64,000 nucleotides of DNA, from the NCBI GenBank assembly GCA_016712885.1, contig JADJQF010000034.1, forward strand, positions 80,990-144,989, in the 5' to 3' direction. This document shows positions 16,061 through 24,326 of the stretch, in pieces (within the stretch, counting starts at the first letter, position 1; the number at the start of each line of letters is the position of its first letter). This stretch comes from Candidatus Flexicrinis proximus. Its GTDB lineage: Bacteria; Chloroflexota; Anaerolineae; Aggregatilineales; Phototrophicaceae. The translations under genes and the position numbers were made by a program. The notes beneath the pieces are model-generated. The model was not told the DNA's origin and ran no database searches. It was given only the letters and a program-made list of their open reading frames with translations.

Positions 16061-17341
16061 CTAGTCCCAGCCGGGAAGGCCGAGCTGCTGTGCCTGACGT
16101 TCGACGTCGAGATCATAGTTGGCGGCTGCTTCTTCCGCGGACATCTGACCCGTCGCAACCGCAACACACAGTTGTTCGAGATTCGGTCCCTTAATCGGCG
16201 AGACGAATTCGAGCGCCGGGCTGGATTGCCCCGCATCGAGGTAGGCGGCGAGATCCTTGACCGCAGGCAGCACGTCGTCTGGAAGGCTGGCACCCTTGAC
16301 GAGGTACGGACCGTTTGGCGTGACGGCAGCAGTCTGGGCGTCGGCACCCTCTACCGAGGCGATGAAGCCCAGGAAGCCGAGTGCGGCGTCGAGCTTGGCG
16401 CCGGTTGTCGTCTGTGGGATGTACGTGCCTGCCGGCATCCACACCGTGACACCGTTGGTCTCAGAATCGCTACCGGGCTGCGCGAAGAAGCCGATGTCGT
16501 TGATCTGATCGGGGAAGTTCGCGGCAATCGTGGACAGCGCGAACGTCAGCATCGGGTAGTGAGCCACGTCGCCGTTAGCCAGCAGCGCCAGACCGGGTTC
16601 AAAGCGGGTCGTTGCGAAGTCCTGCTGCCACCAACCGGCTTCGTAGCCCTGCTGCAGGTAGGCAAAGCCAGCCAGTGCCGCCGGTGTGTCCGCATACTTG
16701 GCCTGGTTCGAGGTGTAAAGTTCGGCGAAGCCCGGGACAGCCTGAGCGACATTGTGATAGTCGGCCAGCACGAACAACTGGGAGGTCCATGTGTCACCGA
16801 AGGTTGCCAGAACCGGCGCAATGCCCGCGGCGAGGATTGCTTCGTTGTTGGCAGCGAATTCTTCCCACGTCGTCGGAACGCTCAGGCCAAGTTCTTCATA
16901 GACAGCCTTGTTATAGAGGATGCCGCCACCCATGCCTGTGCCAGTGGGGACACCGAAGATGCCGCCATTCTGCGACACGGTCGGCAGGAACGACTCGACG
17001 ATGTTTTCGATGAACGGCTGCTCCGATAGATCGACCAGTGTTTGTGTCGGGTTCAGAGCCTGAAGTAACGAACCTGAATTGTAGAAGAAGATGTCGGCCA
17101 TGTCGCCCGTGGCTAGGCGCGTCTTGACGATGTTATCGCCTTCCGTGCCGCCCGGCCGGCTCTCGATGGTGATGGTGACGTTGGGGTGCATTGCCATATA
17201 AGCTTCGGCAAGCGCTTTCGCAACATCCTGACTATTCTGGCTCTCGTCGACGAGGTAGATCAAGGAGACCGCATCCTGTGCGGAGACTATTGATGCACCC
17301 AGCGCCAAAACCAGAAGAAGAAACAGTACTTTCCTGAACAT
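16061..17341 (-). CDS. Sugar ABC transporter substrate-binding protein (SBP2)
   Basis: 426 residues from the ATG at 17341, preferred because AAGGAG stands 8 bases upstream; a GTG three codons earlier is possible. Signal peptide MFRKVLFLLLVLALGASIVSA is cleaved near VSA-QDA. The mature protein is an extracellular solute-binding protein family 1: LIYLVDESQNSQDVAKALAE at the start, GTGMGGGILYNKAVYEELGL near residue 140 (ligand-lobe hinge), GVTVWMPAGTYIP further on. It hands a sugar to permeases 15982-14247. LacI regulator upstream probably controls it. Confidence 0.9.
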   Translation of the reverse strand: MFRKVLFLLLVLALGASIVSAQDAVSLIYLVDESQNSQDVAKALAEAYMAMHPNVTITIESRPGGTEGDNIVKTRLATGDMADIFFYNSGSLLQALNPTQTLVDLSEQPFIENIVESFLPTVSQNGGIFGVPTGTGMGGGILYNKAVYEELGLSVPTTWEEFAANNEAILAAGIAPVLATFGDTWTSQLFVLADYHNVAQAVPGFAELYTSNQAKYADTPAALAGFAYLQQGYEAGWWQQDFATTRFEPGLALLANGDVAHYPMLTFALSTIAANFPDQINDIGFFAQPGSDSETNGVTVWMPAGTYIPQTTTGAKLDAALGFLGFIASVEGADAQTAAVTPNGPYLVKGASLPDDVLPAVKDLAAYLDAGQSSPALEFVSPIKGPNLEQLCVAVATGQMSAEEAAANYDLDVERQAQQLGLPGWD

Positions 17342-17377
17342 GCGACACACTCCTTAACTAAATAAACTCCCCTGCAA

Positions 17378-17401
17378 GAGATCCCGTAGGATCGGGTTCT
17401 C
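17378..17401. promoter_or_regulatory. Inverted repeat upstream of SBP2
   Basis: GAGATCCCG (17378-17386) and CGGGTTCTC (17393-17401), complementary at 8 of 9 positions around TAGGAT. It lies between lacI and SBP2 on the same transcript direction. It could be an operator for the LacI protein, or a weak terminator that lets SBP2 be controlled separately. Confidence 0.45.
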
Positions 17402-17446
17402 CTGTCCAAAAAAGGTGGGTATTACCGGAGTATCTCCCGCGGCGGA

Positions 17447-18493
17447 CTATTCAGCATTTGTGTTACTCCCTGGCGCGGGTCCGGTTGATTCGCGAACTGT
17501 CAGTGTCCATCCGCTGACAATGATCTGCTGTTTCTCCGCGGGATCATTGAGCCGGTTGATCAGCATACGCACCGCGTCGCGCCCGTTTTGCTCCGGTTCA
17601 CCGGATACGCTCGTCAGGCGCGGCACGGTGTATGATGAGAACGGAATGTCATCGAACCCCGCGATCGACAGGTCCTGTGGGACTCGAACGCCAACATCTG
17701 TGGCAGCACGGATCGCCGCCACAGCGAGTAAGTCGTTGATCACAATAATTGCCGTGGGCCGGTCAGGCAGACTCAGCATGTTCTTGACGGCCTCGTAGCC
17801 GTCTTCCATATATGGCCCGCACTGGAAGACGAGTCCCTCGTCGTATGGAAGGCCCGCGCCAATCAGTGCCTGGCGATGGGCTTCCCGTCGATCGATTCCC
17901 TGTGAGGTGGACTGCACCCCGTATATGAAACCGATACGCCGATGTCCAAGTTCTAGTAAGTGCTCCATTACGGCACGGGCGCCGTCACCGTAGCCTTGCT
18001 GAACGTAGTCAAACTCGGATGGGGTGTCGGTGATTTCGACAACCGGCTGACGCGATGTCCGCAGTTGTTCTGAAGCCTGGTCCGAGAACTGCTTAAAGTT
18101 CGTCAGGATGATCAATCCGTCGACGCGCTGCTCCGCAAGTTCGCGGATACTCTCCAGCTCCGCTTCGGGAGTCAGGGTGTTGTGAGCCAGAAGCAGGTTG
18201 TAGCCGCACACCTCCGCTTCTTTGGCAATGCCTACCAGGATTTGCCAGAAAAACGGGTTTTCGTACATCGGCAGCAAGACGCCAATAGACTTGGTGTCGC
18301 CGCTACGCAGCGCCTGCGCGCGCGCATCTATTCTGTAATTGAGATCAGCAACAACATCGAGCACACGCTGACGTGTTTCAAGGGAAATGGGGATGCGCTT
18401 GTCGACGTGATCGTTCAAGACGTAAGACACGGTTGCGCGGGAAACCCCGGCAGCGCGGGCAACATCAGATTGAGTGGGTCGTTTCTTTTCCAT
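17447..18493 (-). CDS. LacI family transcriptional regulator
   Basis: 348 residues from the ATG at 18493 (an upstream GTG at 18508 is possible). The N-terminus is a LacI helix-turn-helix TQSDVARAAGVSRATVSYVL followed by the hinge region with LNYRIDARAQALRSG. The rest is a periplasmic-binding-protein-like sugar sensor: SIGVLLPMYENPFFW, VDGLIILTNF, RRIGFIYG, and IAGFDDIPFSSYTVPRLTSV near the C-terminus. It probably represses the importer downstream and the divergent GH78 gene until the inducer sugar binds. A perfect dyad just downstream of its predicted promoter suggests self-control. Confidence 0.93.
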   Translation of the reverse strand: MEKKRPTQSDVARAAGVSRATVSYVLNDHVDKRIPISLETRQRVLDVVADLNYRIDARAQALRSGDTKSIGVLLPMYENPFFWQILVGIAKEAEVCGYNLLLAHNTLTPEAELESIRELAEQRVDGLIILTNFKQFSDQASEQLRTSRQPVVEITDTPSEFDYVQQGYGDGARAVMEHLLELGHRRIGFIYGVQSTSQGIDRREAHRQALIGAGLPYDEGLVFQCGPYMEDGYEAVKNMLSLPDRPTAIIVINDLLAVAAIRAATDVGVRVPQDLSIAGFDDIPFSSYTVPRLTSVSGEPEQNGRDAVRMLINRLNDPAEKQQIIVSGWTLTVRESTGPAPGSNTNAE

Positions 18494-18512
18494 TGTATGC
18501 ACCAACAATGTG

Positions 18513-18532
18513 CACGATTCACCTTAATCGTG
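18513..18532. promoter_or_regulatory. Candidate operator dyad in the lacI/GH78 control region
   Basis: Perfect inverted repeat CACGATT (18513-18519), six-base spacer, AATCGTG (18526-18532). It sits between the predicted lacI -10 box and the lacI start codon, a position suited to autorepression. Confidence 0.5.
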
Positions 18533-18545
18533 TAAACTACTTTAG

Positions 18546-18574
18546 AGACTAGGATATCGCATGACTTTTGTCAA
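18546..18574 (-). promoter_or_regulatory. Predicted lacI promoter
   Basis: On the minus strand TTGACA (18574-18569) and TAGTCT (18551-18546) are separated by 17 bases. The -35 box is a consensus match. Confidence 0.55.
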
Positions 18575-18683
18575 GTTTTCTATTTGATTTCATAGCGCTT
18601 GTGTCCGATAGTTAGGGCCGTTTTCGCTGCACTGCTGCACAGGACTGAGACCTGCCTGTCTCGCTTTTTGAAAAGGACATTTC

Positions 18684-21422
18684 ATGACCCACATCACGAA
18701 GCTCACAACTGAGTACCGTCGCAATCCGCTGGGAATCGACATCACCCGACCTCGATTCGCCTGGCAGCTTGCATCAGACCGGCGGGCAAGCCGCCAGAGC
18801 GCTTATCAGGTGACTGCCGCCAGCCAGCCGCATCTTCTCGTCGAGGGAACCCCTGACCTATGGGACAGCGGAAGGATCGACTCGGATCAATCGGTGCATG
18901 TGACATACGCCGGGCCGGTGCTGCGTTCTCGGCAGCGTGTGTACTGGCGGGTCGCCGTCTGGGACGATACGGGTCAGGCTAATCAGAGCGAGATAGCCTG
19001 GTTTGAAATGGGGCTGCTCGAGTCTGGTGACTGGCGGGCGCACTGGATTGGCACACCTTTCAGCGGCGGCCCACGCAGTTCATTTCCCGTCCCCCAGCTT
19101 CGGAAAACCTTCAACCTCGCCGGCGATGTTGCGTCGGCACGGTTATATGTCACAGCATTGGGCGTGTTCGATTGCTCGATCAACGGCCAGCCCGTAGGCG
19201 AGGATGTCTTCGCGCCAGGGTGGACCGATTATCGCCAGCGCGTACAGGTTCTCACCTATGACGTGACCCAGCTGGTGCACCGCGGCGAAAACGCGATGGG
19301 TGCATTGCTCGGGGATGGCTGGGCAGTCGGATATCTGGGCTGGCTCAACCGCCAGAATTATGTCGATCGTCCTCAGCTGCTCGCGCAGCTCGAAGTAACG
19401 TTCACGGATCGCAGTACGCAGACTCTGATCTCCGATGAATCGTGGACATACCATTTTGGCCCGATCACCCACAGCGACTTCATGGCTGGCGAGGCCTATG
19501 ACGCGCGCAGGGAGATTGCCGGTTGGGATACGCCGCAGGTTAGCCCGCCGCAGGCAATGCCTGTTGTGACTTTCCAGCACCCAACGCTCAAGTTAGTGGC
19601 CCACAACACCCCGACCGTCCGCCGGATCGAAGCATTGGTACCCGCCAAAGACCCCGTTGACCGCAGCAGTATGGGTCGAAAACGGCACCTGTTCGATCTG
19701 GGGCAGAATATGGTGGGCTGGGTGCGGTTCAAAGGATCGGCGCCGGTCGGCAAGACCATCATGATCCGCTTCTCCGAAGTGTTGAACCCGGATGGGTCCT
19801 TGTACACCACTAACCTTCGCTCGGCCCAGGCGACTGACTACTACACCTTCAAGGGGAGTGGGGAAGAAGTCTGGGAACCGAAATTTACCTTTCACGGTTT
19901 TCGCTATGTCGAAATTGAAGGATACCCGGGTCCGGTCACACGCGACACGATAACCGGGATCGTGGTTCATTCGGACATGGAGCAGACCGGCAAGTTCGAG
20001 TGTTCTGATCCGCTCCTCAATCAGCTCCAGAGCAACATCCTCTGGGGGCAAAAAGGCAACTTCGTCGACCTGCCGACCGATTGTCCTCAGCGCGACGAAC
20101 GCCTGGGCTGGACGGGTGATATACAGGTCTTTGTAAGTACCGCTGCTTTCAACATGAACGTCGCCGCGTTCATGACGAAGTGGGCCCAGAATGTCGCCGA
20201 CGCGCAAAATCCCGATGGCTCCGTTCCGTCGGTTGTTCCTTACGCCACCGATGTCCCCAAGGATGGCGGTCCGGCGTGGGCCGATGCCGTGATCATCTGT
20301 CCGTGGACGATCTATCAGTCCTACGGTGATGTCCGTATCCTCGAAGAGAACTACGGCCCCATGAGCCGCTTTATGGATTTTCTGATCACGGCCAGTCCGG
20401 GCTATATCCGCTGCATGCCGGATTACGAGGGCTGGCCCGGCTTCGGGGATTGGTTGTCGATCAACGCCAATACTCCGCGCGACTTGATCGGCACCGCGTT
20501 TCTAGCCTACGATGCCCGCCTGATGGCGCAAATTGCCGCCGTCCTCGGCAAGTCCGACGATGCGGCACGCTATCAGAAGTTGTTCGAGAATACGAAGGCG
20601 GCGTTCGCCGATCGCTTCCTCGCAGGCAGTGCCGTCCCCCTTGCGTCGGTTACCCCGTCCCAAATCCGCCGGGAAATGGACGATGCGGACCGGCTTTCGC
20701 GCGGCAATCTCCAGGTGGTCGACTATGGCACCGTCACCTCTGACGTGTTTAATGTCGATCTCTTCACCCCCACGCAAACCGCCTATGTGCTGGCCCTGTA
20801 CTTCGACCTCCTTCCGGAGGCGCTGCGCGCACCAGCGGTCAGCGAACTCGTCGCCGATCTTGATCGGCGCGGAATGCATCTCTCGACCGGCTTTGTCGGG
20901 TCGCCCTACCTGAACCACGTTTTGAGCGGCGGCGGACGCCTCGACACCGCCTATGCGCTGCTGAATCAGAAGACCTGGCCTTCCTGGCTGTATGCCGTGA
21001 CTCAGGGCGCCACGACCATCTGGGAACGCTGGGATGGCTGGACACAGGAGAGCGGTTTCCAGACTCCCGAAATGAACTCGTTTAATCACTACGCCTACGG
21101 CGCGATCGGGGATTGGCTGTACAAGACTGTTGCTGGCATCAACACCGACCCGTCTGCGCCCGGCTACAAGCACGCGATCCTGCGTCCGCAGCCTGGCGGC
21201 GGGCTGAACTTCGCACGCGCCAGCCTCGATACCTTGTACGGCACACTCGTGTCCGACTGGAAACTCGACGGCGGCGTGTTCGAGTACACCCTGATCGTGC
21301 CTGCAAACACGACTGCGACCGCTCACCTCCCACACGATGGGCGCATCACCCTCAATGGCGGTGCCGTGACCGGACGGGTACACGAACTTGCTGCAGGGAC
21401 GCACAAGTTTGTCATTGCCTAG
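18684..21422 (+). CDS. Alpha-L-rhamnosidase, glycoside hydrolase family 78
   Basis: 912 residues, no signal peptide; probably acts inside the cell on imported rhamnosides. N-terminal Ig-like and beta-sandwich domains (residues ~1-330, with WRAHWIGTPF and GVFDCSINGQPVGEDVFAPG) precede the (alpha/alpha)6 catalytic domain. The catalytic motif DLPTDCPQRDERLGWTGD (about residues 458-475) holds the conserved Asp/Glu residues; WERWDGWTQE (~792) and SFNHYAYGAIGDWLY lie in the barrel's last part. A C-terminal beta-sandwich ends the protein. Start ATG is preceded by AAAAGGACATTTC. Divergent from lacI and probably under its control. Replaces the truncated GH78 at 9778. Confidence 0.95.
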   Translation: MTHITKLTTEYRRNPLGIDITRPRFAWQLASDRRASRQSAYQVTAASQPHLLVEGTPDLWDSGRIDSDQSVHVTYAGPVLRSRQRVYWRVAVWDDTGQANQSEIAWFEMGLLESGDWRAHWIGTPFSGGPRSSFPVPQLRKTFNLAGDVASARLYVTALGVFDCSINGQPVGEDVFAPGWTDYRQRVQVLTYDVTQLVHRGENAMGALLGDGWAVGYLGWLNRQNYVDRPQLLAQLEVTFTDRSTQTLISDESWTYHFGPITHSDFMAGEAYDARREIAGWDTPQVSPPQAMPVVTFQHPTLKLVAHNTPTVRRIEALVPAKDPVDRSSMGRKRHLFDLGQNMVGWVRFKGSAPVGKTIMIRFSEVLNPDGSLYTTNLRSAQATDYYTFKGSGEEVWEPKFTFHGFRYVEIEGYPGPVTRDTITGIVVHSDMEQTGKFECSDPLLNQLQSNILWGQKGNFVDLPTDCPQRDERLGWTGDIQVFVSTAAFNMNVAAFMTKWAQNVADAQNPDGSVPSVVPYATDVPKDGGPAWADAVIICPWTIYQSYGDVRILEENYGPMSRFMDFLITASPGYIRCMPDYEGWPGFGDWLSINANTPRDLIGTAFLAYDARLMAQIAAVLGKSDDAARYQKLFENTKAAFADRFLAGSAVPLASVTPSQIRREMDDADRLSRGNLQVVDYGTVTSDVFNVDLFTPTQTAYVLALYFDLLPEALRAPAVSELVADLDRRGMHLSTGFVGSPYLNHVLSGGGRLDTAYALLNQKTWPSWLYAVTQGATTIWERWDGWTQESGFQTPEMNSFNHYAYGAIGDWLYKTVAGINTDPSAPGYKHAILRPQPGGGLNFARASLDTLYGTLVSDWKLDGGVFEYTLIVPANTTATAHLPHDGRITLNGGAVTGRVHELAAGTHKFVIA

Positions 21423-21455
21423 GCGGTCAGGCACTTTTCCTCTCTGCCAGTTTTG

Positions 21456-21482
21456 GACGCTCTCGGAATTTCCGAGAGCGTC
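21456..21482. terminator. Strong hairpin between convergent GH78 and glycan operon
   Basis: Perfect 13-bp stem GACGCTCTCGGAA (21456-21468) with TTCCGAGAGCGTC (21470-21482). No clean T-run on either side. It lies after both convergent transcripts, so it may serve as a bidirectional terminator. Confidence 0.6.
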
Positions 21483-21537
21483 TATCATTTCCGGCGGGAG
21501 GGTTTGTGTCTGCGGCGAGTCGTTGCCGACCCCTGGG

Positions 21538-21795
21538 TCAGCCTGTCCCGCGCCCGAACTTCGAGCGAACCAGCTCCAACGCCAGTCGCGCGAACAGCTT
21601 GGGTGCATGCCACAGTACCCATCCGCGAACCTCTAGTCGCTCACGGGGGCCGCAGTGCGATCGCGCCGCGGACAGCGTCTTCCGCAAAACGCGATCCGCC
21701 TCACGGTCGAAATGAGCGCGCTCGTCTGCGGTTAACGCCTGAGTCGCGAGAAAACGCTGCCGGATTTGCCAGTACAGCCCCAGCGCAGCGGTCAC
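21538..21795 (-). CDS. Short ORF, probably the displaced C-terminus of the adjacent glycosyltransferase
   Basis: 85 codons from a GTG at 21795 that overlaps the glycosyltransferase stop. The protein is helical and basic (LGLYWQIRQRFLATQALTAD, then ADRVLRKTLSAARSH), like the C-terminal tails of many GT2 enzymes. The same frame stays open upstream into the GT gene (reading APERHATQRPQADVTAAL), where the GT frame gives a less natural ending (LPKDMLRSVPRPM). A one-base loss near 21840 would explain both. It could also be an independent small gene translated by coupling. No known domain recognised. Confidence 0.45.
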   Translation of the reverse strand: MTAALGLYWQIRQRFLATQALTADERAHFDREADRVLRKTLSAARSHCGPRERLEVRGWVLWHAPKLFARLALELVRSKFGRGTG

Positions 21796-22601
21796 ATCGG
21801 CCTGGGGACGCTGCGTAGCATGTCTTTCGGGAGCGGCACGGCCACGTGAAACAGAAATCGCGCCAGCGATTCGGGCACGGGCTGCCCCATCATCAGGCTT
21901 AACTCCCGATGCGTGATGCGGAAGTGCGTCTCCAGTTGATGTTGGCGTTTGGTCATCGAGATGCCGGCAGGGTTGACCCTGTAATGCAGATGGACCGTTT
22001 GCAGCCGTTCAACCTGCCCGCGCCGGCCCAACCGTGACCACAGATCGTAATCTTCTGCTGTGAAATAATCGCTCTCGTAGCGCAAATCCCCCAGCGCTTC
22101 GCGTCGGATCATAGCCGTCGGGTGTTGCACCGAGGTCATCCACAGCAGCGACCAGTGCATATAGCCTGGCGTTCCCGGCTCCGGCGGCGGTGGCATCTCA
22201 AATCCGTGATAGACGTACTGCCCTTCGTCGTCGATATGCACATACTTCGTTCCCAGCAGGACAACCTGTGGATGTGCGTCCAGATGCGCCACTTGGGCAC
22301 CCAAACGGCCCGGCAGACAGATGTCGTCCCCGTCCATCCGGGCGATGTACTGGCCTCGCGCGGCCTCAATCCCTGTATTCAGCGAGGCCACAATCCCAAG
22401 GTTCTGTGCGTTACGCAGCCGCACGATCCGCGGATCGGTGTATGAATCCAGGATCGCCGCCGTCCCATCCGTCGAACAATCGTCGACGATCAGGAACTCG
22501 AAGTCGGTGAAGGTTTGTGCCAGGACGCTGTCAACCGCCGCCCTCAAGTGCTTCTCGACGTTGAAGGCCGGCATCAGCACGGTTACGCGCGGCGCGCTCA
22601 T
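21792..22601 (-). CDS. Glycosyltransferase family 2 (GT-A fold)
   Basis: 269 residues from the ATG at 22601, chosen because it overlaps the upstream stop by four bases (ATGA). GT-A hallmarks: VTVLMPAFNVEKHLRAAVDS at the N-terminus, FLIVDDCSTDGTAAIL, and the metal-binding YIARMDGDDICLPGRL (~residue 90). It transfers a sugar from a nucleotide-sugar donor to a growing glycan at the cytoplasmic side. The donor and linkage cannot be told. The C-terminal ~25 residues may be frameshifted (see the short ORF after it). Near the end of the sulfotransferase-rich glycan operon. Confidence 0.88.
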   Translation of the reverse strand: MSAPRVTVLMPAFNVEKHLRAAVDSVLAQTFTDFEFLIVDDCSTDGTAAILDSYTDPRIVRLRNAQNLGIVASLNTGIEAARGQYIARMDGDDICLPGRLGAQVAHLDAHPQVVLLGTKYVHIDDEGQYVYHGFEMPPPPEPGTPGYMHWSLLWMTSVQHPTAMIRREALGDLRYESDYFTAEDYDLWSRLGRRGQVERLQTVHLHYRVNPAGISMTKRQHQLETHFRITHRELSLMMGQPVPESLARFLFHVAVPLPKDMLRSVPRPM

Positions 22602-23389
22602 TCTGTATGTCCTGCAAGCTCGCACAACTGCTGGTAAACCCGTCGGATCGGCAGTGGTGTAAGACTATCGTCGGCGGTCGTACGGGCCAGTCGTTCATCC
22701 GGAAAGTCCCGATTCACCTTCGCGCCGGTCAGGGCGGCGATCCGGTCCAGCCCGTCCGAGGTCAGCACCTGATTGTAGTGCAGGAACATCCAATCACCCT
22801 GATGCCGGTGCTTCTCCAGGATGTGCCGGTAATTACACATCCAGATCTCCAGCGCCTGCCGGTACGACAGCCGGATACCCTTCAGATAGTCTTCGCGTTC
22901 CACTTCCTTGAGGATGCTGGTTGCGGTCGTCGCGGGCTCGCGGAAAACACAGATAAACACGGTGTTTTGCAGGTGCTTGCGCCAGGCGGGTAGGGTATAG
23001 CACAGGCGCGGGTCCTTTAGGCAGTACGGCTCATGGTGCGTCAAGCGCGCGATGCGCTCGGCCTTTGCGGTCGAAACTGCAGGCTCGCGTTCAGGCGCGA
23101 CCATCGCAAGCCAGAGCACTTTGGCCCACGGCGCGGCATCCTCGAAGTTGGGCTGCGGAGGAACAAGACCCGCCCACCGTGAAAGTCGCTCTCGGAGCGT
23201 TGGCTGGAGCATCGTGCGGATAAGGTCTTCGTTGAGCGCTTCGACCTCGCGCGACTCGAAGAATCCTTTCGGATTCGCTTCGGTAGCAGGCATCATGGTA
23301 TCACCCATGTAGTAGCCGGCTTCCGACAGCGTACCCGCGACCATGCTCGTGCCGCTGCGTCCTGCGCCTAGGACGAGGCAGTTTCGCAT
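22598..23389 (-). CDS. Sulfotransferase family protein (glycan operon, no. 6)
   Basis: 263 residues. The N-terminal MRNCLVLGAGRSGTSMVAGT is the 5'-phosphosulfate-binding loop of PAPS-dependent sulfotransferases (GxxRSGTS). KDPRLCYTLPAWRKHL and FICVFREPATTATSIL correspond to the 3'-phosphate-binding region, where an Arg and Ser are expected. It would move sulfate from PAPS to a hydroxyl or amino group of a glycan or glycolipid. It overlaps the glycosyltransferase start by 4 nt and begins 4 bases after the previous stop, so it is tightly coupled to both neighbours. Confidence 0.8.
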   Translation of the reverse strand: MRNCLVLGAGRSGTSMVAGTLSEAGYYMGDTMMPATEANPKGFFESREVEALNEDLIRTMLQPTLRERLSRWAGLVPPQPNFEDAAPWAKVLWLAMVAPEREPAVSTAKAERIARLTHHEPYCLKDPRLCYTLPAWRKHLQNTVFICVFREPATTATSILKEVEREDYLKGIRLSYRQALEIWMCNYRHILEKHRHQGDWMFLHYNQVLTSDGLDRIAALTGAKVNRDFPDERLARTTADDSLTPLPIRRVYQQLCELAGHTE

Positions 23390-23393
23390 AGTC

Positions 23394-24203
23394 TCAACGC
23401 CGACCCGTCAAGTTCACCCAGCGCCCGTAAAGAGCGTTCAGGCGCGGGAAAATCGCCGCTTCGCGCTGGAATCCGCGGCCCTGTTCCCGCAGTCTTTCCT
23501 CGAAGAGCGCCGCCGCGAAGGCATATAACTGCACATCCAGCGCGTTATGCGCTTGGGCGATCTCGACCGACTCTGCAGTGTGCTGTGTTTTCGCTCGCGT
23601 GTTCGTTCCAACGTTTTTGCGCACGTACAGCGGCGTTTTCCAACCATAGAACCGCCGGAACACGACTAGCGATTCGTCGTAGCGTTCCAGCAAGCCGAAC
23701 GTATCGATTCGGTCGCGCAGGGTCTGCTTCGCGATCTCCAGATGCTCTGAGGTACACGTGCCTGTATCGTCCAACCCCGCCAGCATCCGGGTTTGCAGGT
23801 TATCTTCCAGCAGAACGATGCCGTCGTTCAGTTCGGTCTTTTCTGCGGTGAACTTCTCGTGAAGCGGATGTTCCTGCTTCCTCAGCACCTTGTAATAACT
23901 TGAAAACAGCCATTGAACCGGGTCGCGCAGCAGTGTGAAATACGACGTTGACCGTTGCGTCGACGTGTGTACCCCGTAAGGTACGTGTCCACCCAACAAT
24001 CCGAATCTGGAACTGTCCTGCTCGATCAGGCTCCGAAGCATCGCGTCATTCTTGGCGATGGACCCTTCGGTGATGCGGCGCGAGTGTTTTTGGCCGTACT
24101 GCCGGTACAGAACAGACCACAGCGTCGTCCCGCCGGTCTTGGGGATGTGAAGGAAGATTACCAGCAAGTTCTTATCTGACCGCGTCAAGCGACAGGTCTC
24201 CAC
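23394..24203 (-). CDS. Sulfotransferase family 2-type protein (no. 5)
   Basis: 269 residues. The phosphosulfate loop reads FLHIPKTGGTTLWSVL (~residues 17-32), the HIPKTGGT signature of carbohydrate/heparan-type sulfotransferases (Sulfotransfer_2). GGHVPYGVH and FTLLRDPVQWLFSSYYKVL follow, with R and S of the 3'-phosphate-binding site. The distribution of motifs matches the proteins at 25615 and 26475, suggesting duplication within the operon. Acts in the cytosol before export; acceptor unknown. Confidence 0.85.
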   Translation of the reverse strand: METCRLTRSDKNLLVIFLHIPKTGGTTLWSVLYRQYGQKHSRRITEGSIAKNDAMLRSLIEQDSSRFGLLGGHVPYGVHTSTQRSTSYFTLLRDPVQWLFSSYYKVLRKQEHPLHEKFTAEKTELNDGIVLLEDNLQTRMLAGLDDTGTCTSEHLEIAKQTLRDRIDTFGLLERYDESLVVFRRFYGWKTPLYVRKNVGTNTRAKTQHTAESVEIAQAHNALDVQLYAFAAALFEERLREQGRGFQREAAIFPRLNALYGRWVNLTGRR

Positions 24204-24326
24204 TTCATAATCGAAAAACTCGTGCCAATTAACATCGGCCGGGGCGTTCTCGCCCCCGGCGCGCCCTCGCCCCCGGCGCGACCTCGCGCGTTGAGGACTC
24301 CTGTTTGGGCCAGCGCGATGCTGTTC

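Noticed and set aside
16052..17029. 325-codon plus-strand frame opposite SBP2
   Set aside because: The minus strand has a complete binding protein with signal peptide and ribosome binding site; the plus frame has neither.
21456..21482. IS end or attachment site
   Set aside because: The 13-bp hairpin sits midway between convergent gene ends with no flanking duplication or recombinase; a terminator is simpler.
20502..21608. 368-codon minus-strand frame opposite GH78
   Set aside because: GH78 catalytic motifs are on the plus strand and the frame crosses the convergent hairpin.
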